Assembly: GCF_034424375.1 (NCBI RefSeq)
Contig: NZ_CP139965.1
Location: forward strand, 5,022,001 to 5,086,000
Source of the DNA: Paraburkholderia kururiensis
GTDB lineage: Bacteria; Pseudomonadota; Gammaproteobacteria; Burkholderiales; Burkholderiaceae
DNA: 64,000 bases
Direction: 5' to 3'
In this document: piece after piece, positions 15,974 to 25,331 of the stretch
Position numbering within the stretch: position 1 is the first letter of the stretch
How the letters are laid out: every line of letters begins with the position of its first letter
Notes under the pieces: model-generated
Told to the model about the DNA's origin: nothing
What the model saw: only the letters and a program-made list of their open reading frames with translations
Databases searched by the model: none
Position numbers and translations under genes: made by a program

Positions 15974-16252
15974 CGCCGCGCTTCATTTCCAGTGGCCGGC
16001 AGGGCATTCGCGTGCATACTGAGCGGCCCGCCTTCTCGGGGATTTCCCTGGGAAGGCATGGCGCATCTGCCTGCGTCACGTCTGAGGACGGGGTGGGGAG
16101 CGTGGGCGTCCACTCTCGTCGCTCTCGTACAACTCATTGTTTTCAATGGGGATCCGGCTTGGGTCCTGACGCGGCGCAAGGTCGCTGACTCGGTGGATTT
16201 TGGACGCGCCAGGTGTCGTGAGAAGCGCGCCTTCCACACCCGTCCCCCGTTC
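15974..16252. other. Intergenic stretch upstream of groES, no gene recognised
   Basis: Between the ClC gene and the groES promoter I see no coding sequence with family similarity or a good ribosome binding site. The open frames here are short and unsupported. Confidence 0.5.
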
Positions 16253-16281
16253 TTGAATTTGTCACCACCCGTCCATATAAT
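16253..16281 (+). promoter_or_regulatory. groESL promoter (sigma-70, overlapping a sigma-32-like element)
   Basis: TTGAAT (16253-16258) and a perfect TATAAT (16276-16281) are separated by 17 bases. The same DNA reads as a heat-shock-type -35 CTTGAA (16252-16257) and -10 CCATATA (16273-16279). The -10 abuts the CIRCE operator, so HrcA binding would block initiation. Confidence 0.8.
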
Positions 16282-16307
16282 TAGCACTCACCGCACGAGA
16301 GTGCTAA
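16281..16307. promoter_or_regulatory. CIRCE operator (HrcA binding site)
   Basis: TTAGCACTC-N9-GAGTGCTAA is an exact match to the CIRCE consensus. It begins at the last base of the -10 box and lies 73 bases upstream of groES. HrcA repression is known for this element; the hrcA gene itself is not in the window. Confidence 0.95.
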
Positions 16308-16315
16308 CAACATCT

Positions 16316-16338
16316 CCGGCCTGGCTACGCCAGGCCGG
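16316..16338 (+). other. GC-rich hairpin in the groESL leader
   Basis: CCGGCCTGG (16316-16324) pairs perfectly with CCAGGCCGG (16330-16338) around the loop CTACG, followed by GTTTCTT. It lies inside the transcribed leader, between CIRCE and groES. It could be a transcript-stability element or a weak attenuator. Confidence 0.5.
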
Positions 16339-16379
16339 GTTTCTTGAGTGTCCTTCAAGTCTCGAAGAGAGGAGTTTGT

Positions 16380-16670
16380 ATGAACCTTCGTCCTTTGCAT
16401 GATCGCGTGATCGTCAAGCGTCTGGATCAGGAAACCAAGACCGCCTCGGGTATCGTGATTCCCGACGCGGCAGCTGAGAAGCCGGACCAAGGCGAAGTGC
16501 TGGCGATCGGCCCGGGCAAGCGTGATGACAAGGGCGCCCAGATCGCGCTCGACGTGAAGGTCGGCGATCGCGTCCTGTTCGGCAAGTACGCTGGCCAGAC
16601 CGTCAAGGTGGACGGCCAGGAACTGCTCGTGATGCGCGAAGAAGACATCATGGCCGTGGTCAACAAGTAA
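16380..16670 (+). CDS. groES: GroES co-chaperonin
   Basis: The 96-residue GroES caps the GroEL chamber during ATP-driven protein folding in the cytoplasm. The sequence starts MNLRPLHDRVIVKR and contains the mobile-loop region (ETKTASGIVIPDAA), the GEVLAIGPGKR stretch and the C-terminal YAGQTVKVDGQELLVMREEDI. The ATG at 16380 is preceded by GAGAGGAG; 12 extra upstream codons are open but are not conserved. It is the first gene of groESL, with groEL 45 bases downstream. Confidence 0.98.
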   Translation: MNLRPLHDRVIVKRLDQETKTASGIVIPDAAAEKPDQGEVLAIGPGKRDDKGAQIALDVKVGDRVLFGKYAGQTVKVDGQELLVMREEDIMAVVNK

Positions 16671-16715
16671 GCCTGCACGGTCCATATTCACCAAAGAGAT
16701 TCAAGGAGTTACAAG

Positions 16716-18359
<1,644 letters not shown>

Positions 18360-18422
18360 TCGCGGCGCAAGCCGGCATTACATGGAGGTGCGCGGGGAGC
18401 TTCGGCGCCCTGCGTTCTCAAG

Positions 18423-18448
18423 ACAAAACCCGCTTCGGCGGGTTTTGT
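18423..18448 (+). terminator. Rho-independent terminator of groESL
   Basis: ACAAAACCCGC (18423-18433) pairs with GCGGGTTTTGT (18438-18448) around a TTCG tetraloop. The arms supply an A-run and T-run on either side. It lies 63 bases after the groEL stop codon. Confidence 0.85.
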
Positions 18449-18575
18449 CGTTTCTGGCGCGGGCCGGGACATCTGTTTGAGAAATATTCCGTAATCGGCG
18501 CTTTTTTTGGGCCACGACGGAAAACATCTGCGCAAACGTTAAAGTAACGGACGTAATAAAACCGTAGGGTAGGCC

Positions 18576-19166
18576 GTGAATACGAACCAGGATGGCTTGA
18601 CAGCAGCCGCACCCCGGCCGGTTGTCTGGATGACAGGTCTGCCAGGCGCCGGGAAGACGACGATTGCACGGGCGTTGTTCGAGACGCTGCAGAACCTCAA
18701 TGCGAAGGCCATCGTGCTCGATGGCGACACGCTGCGCGCGGGTATCTGCTCGGACCTCGGCTTTTCGGAAGCGGATCGCATCGAGAACATTCGCCGCATC
18801 GCGCATCTCGCGAAGCTTTTCCAGCACGAAGGCTATGTCGTGATCGTGGCCACGATTTCGCCGTTCGCGCAGCAGCGGGCGCTTGCGCGCTCCATCGTCG
18901 GCGACGGCTTCATCGAGACCTTCATCTCGGCACCGCCACAGCTCTGCGCCGAACGTGATCCGAAGGGCATGTACGCGCAGGCGCGCGAGGGCCGCATCAA
19001 GCAGTTCACCGGGGTGTCGTCACCTTACGAGCCGCCGCTCGCGCCGGAACTCGTGATCGACACCTCGGCGTGCCGCGTGGAAGGCGCGGTCGCTACGATC
19101 GTTCTTCGGTTGGGCAAGGGCGTGCGAAGCGGCCGCGACGCCAAACGGGCCGCATGCAACGCCTGA
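18576..19166 (+). CDS. cysC: CysC-type adenylylsulfate (APS) kinase
   Basis: The 196-residue protein phosphorylates APS to PAPS, the donor for sulfate transfer and for sulfate reduction in some bacteria. It has the Walker A GLPGAGKTT (residues ~21-29), the APS-binding VLDGDTLRAG and the DRIENIRR segment typical of CysC, and the late KQFTGVSSPYEPP stretch. It starts with GTG at 18576. It stands alone, after the groESL terminator and convergent with thiD. PAPS is the substrate needed by the sulfotransferase at 53936-55138, so this kinase could supply it. Confidence 0.9.
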   Translation: MNTNQDGLTAAAPRPVVWMTGLPGAGKTTIARALFETLQNLNAKAIVLDGDTLRAGICSDLGFSEADRIENIRRIAHLAKLFQHEGYVVIVATISPFAQQRALARSIVGDGFIETFISAPPQLCAERDPKGMYAQAREGRIKQFTGVSSPYEPPLAPELVIDTSACRVEGAVATIVLRLGKGVRSGRDAKRAACNA

Positions 19167-19249
19167 TTTCCCGGAGCGGAACAGGTCCGTGCAACCGCAT
19201 CAGCCGGTCAGCGCGCGCTCAACGCGGGCGCGCGCCGACAGGTTCTTCC

Positions 19250-20128
19250 TCAATGATGATGCCGTGCTTCGCCTGATGACCCGGAACCGGCGCCGTCGCC
19301 GGTCTTGGGTGTCTCTTCGTCGTCGTCGTTGCTGCGTGCCCAGAAGAAACGGTCCGGCAGATATGCACCCATGCCCGGCCGGAAGGCGCTGCGCGTGCTC
19401 TGATAGAGATACTCCTGAGCCTCGCGCACCGCTTCGGGCGGCTCCTGCCCGTTCGCCAGCAGCGCGGCGACGGCGGCGCCCAGCGTATCCGTGAGTCCCA
19501 TGATGCGCTGCGGACCGCGGTCCCACGTATCCTGCCGCAATTGGCCGTCTTCGCTGAAGAGCGTATTGACGAGCCGGTGCGAGCCCGTTTCCATCGACAG
19601 GATGTACTCACAGCCTTGCGAGAGCAGATGCGAGATCGCCGCGTCGAGACTCGGCGCCTCGGCGTCGCCGTCCGGCTGCGCGAGTGCGAGCAGTGTGGCG
19701 CTGTCGGCGATCAGCAACGTGGTTTGCGGCGCAAGCAGGTCGGCAATGGCCTCGCGCAGCTCGTCGGCGGCAAGCACGTGTTCGTCGTCGAGCGTGAAGT
19801 CGGGCGCGAGGATGAGCGGCACGTCATCGTAGTCGGCAACCACTTCCGCGATCGCGCTCACCACCTCGGCGCGAGCCGCGGCGCCCACTTTGAATGCGGC
19901 GATCGGCATGTCTTCGAGCAGCATCCTCGCCTGCGTGGCAACCGTGTCCGGATCCAGTCCGGTCACTTCGTCGCAGCTGGCCGAGTCGCGCACCGTATAG
20001 CCGGTCAGCACCGTGACGCCGTGGCACCCCATGCTGGCGAGTGTCATCAGGTCCGCCTGAATGCCGGAGCCGCCGGTGGGATCGGAAAGGCCGAAGGTGA
20101 GGACGATCGGAGGGGTGTCGCTGGACAT
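19250..20128 (-). CDS. thiD: ThiD, hydroxymethylpyrimidine/phosphomethylpyrimidine kinase
   Basis: ThiD phosphorylates HMP and HMP-P in thiamine synthesis. The 292-residue protein shows the ribokinase-like opening FGLSDPTGGSGIQADL and GCHGVTVLTGYTVRDS. The C-terminal anion-hole region reads GLTDTLGAAVAALLANG, where most homologues have a GTGCTLSAA-type sequence. It ends in a polar tail with three His. I chose the ATG at 20128 because family similarity begins there; 24 more codons are open upstream. No TPP riboswitch was recognised before it. Confidence 0.88.
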   Translation of the reverse strand: MSSDTPPIVLTFGLSDPTGGSGIQADLMTLASMGCHGVTVLTGYTVRDSASCDEVTGLDPDTVATQARMLLEDMPIAAFKVGAAARAEVVSAIAEVVADYDDVPLILAPDFTLDDEHVLAADELREAIADLLAPQTTLLIADSATLLALAQPDGDAEAPSLDAAISHLLSQGCEYILSMETGSHRLVNTLFSEDGQLRQDTWDRGPQRIMGLTDTLGAAVAALLANGQEPPEAVREAQEYLYQSTRSAFRPGMGAYLPDRFFWARSNDDDEETPKTGDGAGSGSSGEARHHH

Positions 20129-20371
20129 GAACGTAGGGGGAAATGATTGGGAGGGCGCAAGGTTCGCACGCCATGCGCGCGGGGCTTGCGAATGGCTCAA
20201 TTATGCGTCCTGCGGCCGTGTTGCGGCTGGGTTTTTGCCTCTTTGCACGAAGGATCCGTGCTGTCCGTACGGCTATCCGGCCGCGCTGGTCTCGCCCGGC
20301 ACGGGGAAAAAAGGTACCATCATGGCTCCCGTTTTTCCGGTTGTTTTTAGACTTTTCGACGCGGCATAAGA

Positions 20372-20542
20372 ATGGAATATAGAAGCTGGATGTGCCTGAT
20401 CTGCGGCTGGATCTACGACGAAGAAGCCGGATTGCCAGAAGAAGGTATTGCCCCGGGCACGCGCTGGGAGGATGTCCCGATCAATTGGACCTGCCCCGAG
20501 TGCGGCGCGCGCAAGGAAGACTTCGAGATGGTCCAGATCTGA
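20372..20542 (+). CDS. Rubredoxin
   Basis: This 56-residue iron protein carries one Fe(Cys)4 centre and transfers electrons. The two Cys-x-x-Cys knuckles are CLIC (Cys8, Cys11) and CPEC (Cys41, Cys44), with the conserved WIYDEEAG and PINWTC stretches. It starts at the ATG at 20372 (MEYRSW). In Burkholderiales the gene commonly precedes chemotaxis-like pilG/pilH or yqgE-region genes, which matches its place here. Confidence 0.93.
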   Translation: MEYRSWMCLICGWIYDEEAGLPEEGIAPGTRWEDVPINWTCPECGARKEDFEMVQI

Positions 20543-20834
20543 CGGGTACCCCGCCCGCGGCTCGGTATTGCGTGCGCCGCCGGCGCGACGCACGGGCCGC
20601 GGCGCAGGAACCGGCATCGGCACGCAACGCGTTTGCCGCATCGCAAAGGGAGTTCGTCATCGTACCTGCGCGAGCCGATCCGTACCGGGCCATGTGGGCC
20701 CGATCTGTGACATGCGGGGCACGGGCGCGTCTGCACGTGCGCGCGCATGCGTTTGCGTGCCCTGGCAGGCTGACGCCGTCGTTTCGCTGTACTGCGTACG
20801 AATTCGTATCGGCACGCGTTCCCGCCACCCTCTC

Positions 20835-22259
20835 ATGACCTTCCAGCCTACGCTTCCCGCCACCTTCGACGCCTTGCCCAACCCGCGCGGGGGCGCCGTG
20901 CATGCCGCCGAAACAGCGCTTGCCGACGCCCGGCGCGCGCTGGAGGCGCGACGCGATTGCGCCGGACCGCTATTGCACGCGGCCCACGCTCTGCGCGAGG
21001 CGGGCTGGCTTTCGGCCCATCGTTTCGCCGACACGCTGCTGCTCGTTTCACCGCTCGCGTTGGTCGCCAATTCTGACGCTGCGAATTTGGACGAAGGCGG
21101 TGCACATCGCGTCGCGTCGGCTGCGCTCGGCGATTTCCGTGCGGCGCTCGCGCGTCATAACCTGCGCGAACTGTCGTGCTCGCCGACGCTCTACGCTCGC
21201 ATGCATGCCATGTGCCAGGTGCTGGCTCCGCATACGCCCGGCTTCACCGTCTCGTTCGAGGACTACGCGCTCGGCGCGCGGCCTGTGCCGCCCGCGACCA
21301 TGCGACCGCAGCCGGCACAGCGCATTGCCCACATGCGCGCCCGTTACGAGGCGGCGCTGCTGCCCGCGCTAAAGACGCAGACAGCCGGCAGCCGCGCAGC
21401 CGCGGCGTGGGCCGACGCGGCGTTCAACGAGATGGACGCGTGCCTTGCCGAACTCACCGGCACCGATCCCTACGACTTCTGGCGCCTTGCGTCGGCGTGC
21501 GGTCGGGCATTGCGGGCGAGCCGTCACGCGACGGGTGAAGCGGACGCTCGACGTTTCTACGCGCGCTGCAACCTTGCGCTAGCCGATCAGGCACGCGGCA
21601 TGCAGCTTGCGCCGCGCTCGCTGGTGCGTTCCACGCTCGCGCTGCTGTGGCGCGACTACGCGCTTTTCGGCGCTGCGGCGGAGGACGCCGACCACGTCGA
21701 AGTACTGCACGACTATGGCTTGACAGTGGACTGGCACGTGGCCGCAACGCAGGCGTCCGAAGCGCTGTGGGAAGAAGGTGCGTCGGAGCAGGCTGGCAAC
21801 GTGGCCGCACAGCGCGGCGACACGCGGGAACTGGGCGTGCTCACGCTCAGCGCTCAGGCGTATGAAGATTTTCTGCAAACGGCGGATGCGTCGATGGCGG
21901 CGCTCAACGAGCACGCACGCACCGCGAGCAGCCCCGAGAAGGCCGACCCCGGCGCGGCACTCCAGGCGGGCGATGCGGCGTACCGCGTGGGCGCGGCGGC
22001 CTGTGCACTCGGGCTCGGCCACGTCGCATTGCTGGCCGATGCGCTGGGTCTTGCCTGGCGGCGCACCGCGCACGCGCGCGTGACGACGCCGGCGGTGCGT
22101 TCGCATGTCGTCGTCGAAGCGCCGGACCCTCGCGCGCTCGAACAAGGCTGCGAGGCCTTGCGTGCGATGCTGCTCAAGACCGCCGCAGGCGTCGCGCCGC
22201 CCGACAGCAGTGCCGCGCTCGCGGCGCTCGCCCGGGCGATCGAGCGGGGCGGCGGCTGA
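20835..22259 (+). CDS. Uncharacterised protein, possibly with a degenerate Hpt-like segment
   Basis: I do not recognise a family for this 474-residue, Ala-rich, largely helical soluble protein. It starts at the ATG at 20835; an in-frame extension back to 20448 overlaps the rubredoxin gene and is not credible. A segment near residues 375-410 (AAYRVGAAACALGLGHVALL) resembles the Hpt phosphotransfer helix pattern of CheA/PilL proteins (HxxKGAAxxLGL), but the phosphorylatable His is Tyr. In related bacteria the rubredoxin-yqgE interval holds pilG-pilL chemotaxis genes of type IV pili. A remnant of PilL/ChpA is therefore a reasonable guess, not proven. Confidence 0.6.
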   Translation: MTFQPTLPATFDALPNPRGGAVHAAETALADARRALEARRDCAGPLLHAAHALREAGWLSAHRFADTLLLVSPLALVANSDAANLDEGGAHRVASAALGDFRAALARHNLRELSCSPTLYARMHAMCQVLAPHTPGFTVSFEDYALGARPVPPATMRPQPAQRIAHMRARYEAALLPALKTQTAGSRAAAAWADAAFNEMDACLAELTGTDPYDFWRLASACGRALRASRHATGEADARRFYARCNLALADQARGMQLAPRSLVRSTLALLWRDYALFGAAAEDADHVEVLHDYGLTVDWHVAATQASEALWEEGASEQAGNVAAQRGDTRELGVLTLSAQAYEDFLQTADASMAALNEHARTASSPEKADPGAALQAGDAAYRVGAAACALGLGHVALLADALGLAWRRTAHARVTTPAVRSHVVVEAPDPRALEQGCEALRAMLLKTAAGVAPPDSSAALAALARAIERGGG

Positions 22260-22555
22260 ACAAAGGAGCGCATGCACTGGCCATGCGTCACGCATCGGAC
22301 GTGCGGCCGATGCCCGCCAACCCGCTGCCGAACCGCGTTGCAGCGTAGCGGGACAGATGCCAGGCGAAGGGCTGCGCCTTGCACATTGAAAGCACACGCG
22401 CGTGATACAGTGAGCGTAGATATTCCGTAAAAAAAGGATAGAGCAGGCAGCCGGAAGCGCCGCGGCGCAGCTATCGCGTGAGGACGCCGCGCGTGAGGCT
22501 GCGAACTCCGGCCGGGCCGCCGCCATCCCGCATCGTCTTTGCTAAAATTCGAACC

Positions 22556-23137
22556 ATGTCCAAGAGTAACGATCGCATCAATCTGACCAACCAGTTCCTG
22601 ATCGCCATGCCCAACATGGCCGATCCCACGTTTTCAGGAACGGTGGTCTACCTTTGCGATCACAGCGAGCGCGGCGCGCTCGGCCTCGTCATCAATCGTC
22701 CCACCGACATCGACCTGCAAGCCCTCTTCTCGCGCATCGATCTCAAGCTCGAGATCGAGCCGTTGCTGCACGTGCCCGTTTACTTCGGCGGCCCCGTGCA
22801 GACGGAGCGCGGCTTCGTGCTGCACGAACCGCTGGAGGGCAAGAGTTATACGTCGACCATGCTGGTGCCCGGCGGCGGGCTGGAGATGACCACGTCCAAA
22901 GACGTGCTCGAGGCGGTCGCAAACGGTAAAGGCCCCGAACGTTTTCTGCTCACGCTCGGTCACGCAGGCTGGGGCGCCGGCCAGCTCGAAGAGGAAATCT
23001 CGAAGAACGGCTGGCTCACGGTCGAGGCCGATCCGAAGATCGTCTTCGACGTGCCCGCCGAAGAGCGCTTCGAAGCAGCGCTCGCGCTGCTCGGCATTTC
23101 GTCGACGATGCTTTCGGGCGAGGCGGGTCACGCATGA
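22556..23137 (+). CDS. yqgE: YqgE/AlgH family protein
   Basis: The 193-residue protein begins MSKSNDRINLTNQFLIAMP and has the family's MADPTFSGTVVYLCDHSERGALGLVINRP and YFGGPVQTERGFVLH stretches. Its biochemical role is unknown, though AlgH affects alginate in Pseudomonas. The ATG at 22556 is chosen because similarity starts there. It is coupled to ruvX by a 4-base ATGA overlap, and ruvX to pyrR in the same way, so the three are co-translated. Confidence 0.93.
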   Translation: MSKSNDRINLTNQFLIAMPNMADPTFSGTVVYLCDHSERGALGLVINRPTDIDLQALFSRIDLKLEIEPLLHVPVYFGGPVQTERGFVLHEPLEGKSYTSTMLVPGGGLEMTTSKDVLEAVANGKGPERFLLTLGHAGWGAGQLEEEISKNGWLTVEADPKIVFDVPAEERFEAALALLGISSTMLSGEAGHA

Positions 23138-23568
23138 GCGTGGCGAGCGGCCGTGAGGCGACGCTGCTGGCGTTCGACTACGGCGAAAAGCGCATCGGCG
23201 TCGCGCTCGGCAACTCGCTTACGCGCAGCGCGAGGCCGCTCACCGTGCTGCTCAACCGCAACCGCGATTACCGCTTCGAGGCCATCGGCAAGCTGATCGC
23301 CGAGTGGAAGCCCGACGTCCTCGTGGTCGGTCTGCCTTCGCATCCGGACGGCACGCCGCACGCCATGACGCAGCAGGCGAAGCGCTTCGGCAATCAGCTC
23401 AACGGCCGCTTCAATCTGCCTGTGGTCTGGGTGGACGAGCGATATACCTCGGTCGATGCCGAAGCACAGATTCGCGAGCGCGGCGGCGACACCGGACAAC
23501 TCGATGCCGAAGCCGCCTCCATCATCCTCCAGCAGTATCTGGACGAACTTTCCGATCATCCGCTATGA
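23134..23568 (+). CDS. ruvX: RuvX/YqgF, RNase H-fold Holliday-junction resolvase-like nuclease
   Basis: The 144-residue protein has the RNase H-like beginning LLAFDYGEKRIGVALGN with a catalytic Asp, the VVGLPSHPDGTPHAMTQQAKRF loop and VVWVDERYTSVDAE near the C-terminus. YqgF proteins act in 16S rRNA 5' end maturation and have been proposed as resolvases. Start and stop codons overlap yqgE and pyrR by four bases each. Confidence 0.93.
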   Translation: MSVASGREATLLAFDYGEKRIGVALGNSLTRSARPLTVLLNRNRDYRFEAIGKLIAEWKPDVLVVGLPSHPDGTPHAMTQQAKRFGNQLNGRFNLPVVWVDERYTSVDAEAQIRERGGDTGQLDAEAASIILQQYLDELSDHPL

Positions 23569-24080
23569 GTTCCATTGACGCCGAGGCGCTCTACGGCAGC
23601 GTCCTCGAACAGATTCGTGCCGCGTACGGCGATCAGCTGGGCCGCCCCGACGGCGCGGTGCTGGCCGGCATCTACAGCGGCGGCGCGTGGCTTGCGGAGT
23701 GGCTCGCCCGCGACCTCGGCGTGGCCGAATGGGGCGTCGTGAACGTGGCGCTGCACCGCGACGACTACGCCAAGAAAGGTCTGCACACGCAGGCGAGCCC
23801 CACGTCGCTGCCCTTCGAAGTGGACGATCGCCGCATCGTGCTCGTCGATGATGTGCTGTACACCGGCCGCACCGTGCGGGCCGCCATCAACGAGCTGTAC
23901 GACTACGGCCGGCCTGCCGCCATCGAACTCGCCGTGCTGGCCGATCGCGGCGGTCGCGAGCTGCCCATGGCGGCGCGCTTCGTGGGCGGTGTGGTCGACG
24001 TGCCCGCCGACGCTACGCTCGTGCTCGCACGCAGCGACGACGGCCGCTTCACGTTCCACACCGAACCGCGACAGGCTTGA
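23565..24080 (+). CDS. pyrR: PyrR, pyrimidine operon regulator / uracil phosphoribosyltransferase
   Basis: The 171-residue type I phosphoribosyltransferase has the PRPP-binding loop RIVLVDDVLYTGRTVRAA, the IYSGGAWLA segment and LADRGGRELPMAARFVG. It may bind pyr mRNA or convert uracil to UMP. It lies 154 bases before pyrB; I looked for an anti-antiterminator in that gap and saw nothing convincing. The start overlaps the ruvX stop (ATGA). Confidence 0.93.
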   Translation: MSSIDAEALYGSVLEQIRAAYGDQLGRPDGAVLAGIYSGGAWLAEWLARDLGVAEWGVVNVALHRDDYAKKGLHTQASPTSLPFEVDDRRIVLVDDVLYTGRTVRAAINELYDYGRPAAIELAVLADRGGRELPMAARFVGGVVDVPADATLVLARSDDGRFTFHTEPRQA

Positions 24081-24234
24081 AGGCGACCGGCGCATGCGGC
24101 CGGCGGCATTCGCGCGCTTCATGATGTCTGGCGCAGCGCGCCGCCTGAGTCTGCCGATCTGACGCAGCCCAGCGTGCCCGTGTGCGCCGCGCCGATGCAT
24201 TTCGAAATACCCGTTTGAATCAGGTACATCATCC

Positions 24235-25275
24235 ATGAACACCACCACCGCGGCACCCGGAAACCCTGCGGACCAGAGCGGCACGGACGCTGCCGGCGAC
24301 CGTTTCCGCTACGGCTTCCTGAAGGGCAACCCGCAGCTCACGAAGAACGGCGAACTCAAGCATCTGCTGACCATCGAAGGGCTGCCGCGCGCCATCGTCA
24401 CGCACATTCTCGATACGGCCGCGCAGTTCGTGAGCGTGACCGACCGCGAGGTCAAGAAGGTGCCGCTGCTGCGTGGCAAGTCGGTGTTCAACCTGTTCTT
24501 CGAGAACTCCACGCGCACGCGCACCACGTTCGAGATCGCGGCCAAGCGTCTTTCGGCAGACGTCATCAACCTCAACATCAACGCGTCGTCCACGAGCAAG
24601 GGCGAGTCGCTGCTCGACACCATCAACAACCTCTCCGCGATGCACGCCGACATGTTCGTGGTGCGTCATGCGTCGAGCGGCGCGCCCTACCTGATCGCCG
24701 AGCACTGCGCGCCGCACGTGCACGTGATCAATGCCGGCGACGGCCGTCACGCGCACCCCACGCAGGGCCTGCTCGACATGTACACGATTCGCCACTACAA
24801 GCGCGACTTCACGCAACTGCGCGTGGCGATCGTGGGCGACATCCTGCACTCGCGCGTGGCGCGCTCGGACATTCACGCGCTCACCACGCTCGGCGTGCCG
24901 GAAGTGCGCGCCATCGGTCCGCGCACGCTGCTGCCGGGCAACCTCGAACAGATGGGCGTGCGCGTATTCCACAACCTCGACGAGGGGCTCAAGGACGTCG
25001 ACGTCATCATCATGCTGCGGCTGCAGAACGAGCGTATGAGCGGCGCACTGCTGCCCTCCGCACAGGAATACTTCAAGAGCTGGGGCCTCACGCCGGAGCG
25101 CCTCGCGCTCGCGCGGCCCGACGCCATCGTCATGCACCCCGGCCCGATGAACCGCGGCGTGGAAATCGATTCGCAGGTGGCCGACGGCCCGCAGTCGGTG
25201 ATCCTCAACCAGGTGACGTTCGGCATCGCCGTGCGCATGGCGGTGATGGGCATCGTCGCGGGCAACAACGACTGA
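24235..25275 (+). CDS. pyrB: PyrB, aspartate carbamoyltransferase catalytic subunit
   Basis: The 346-residue enzyme condenses carbamoyl phosphate with aspartate in pyrimidine synthesis. It carries the carbamoyl-phosphate motif FFENSTRTRTTFE, the second-domain KGESLLDTINNLSAMHAD stretch, HVINAGDGRHAHPTQGLLD and MHPGPMNRGVEI near the end. An N-terminal extension of about 30 residues relative to E. coli PyrB is typical of the class that associates with a PyrC-like subunit. pyrC' follows after 56 bases. Confidence 0.96.
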   Translation: MNTTTAAPGNPADQSGTDAAGDRFRYGFLKGNPQLTKNGELKHLLTIEGLPRAIVTHILDTAAQFVSVTDREVKKVPLLRGKSVFNLFFENSTRTRTTFEIAAKRLSADVINLNINASSTSKGESLLDTINNLSAMHADMFVVRHASSGAPYLIAEHCAPHVHVINAGDGRHAHPTQGLLDMYTIRHYKRDFTQLRVAIVGDILHSRVARSDIHALTTLGVPEVRAIGPRTLLPGNLEQMGVRVFHNLDEGLKDVDVIIMLRLQNERMSGALLPSAQEYFKSWGLTPERLALARPDAIVMHPGPMNRGVEIDSQVADGPQSVILNQVTFGIAVRMAVMGIVAGNND

Positions 25276-25331
25276 ACTCCACAACGCATTTCGAGGCGAC
25301 ACCGCCAGGGCACGCATAACAAAGGCAGCGC

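Noticed and set aside
20448..20834. N-terminal extension of the gene at 20835
   Set aside because: It overlaps the rubredoxin gene and codes for Arg-rich low-complexity sequence; similarity and reading sense begin at the ATG at 20835.
24081..24234. PyrR-responsive attenuator before pyrB
   Set aside because: The gap has GC-rich pairing but no convincing alternative hairpins and no T-run.
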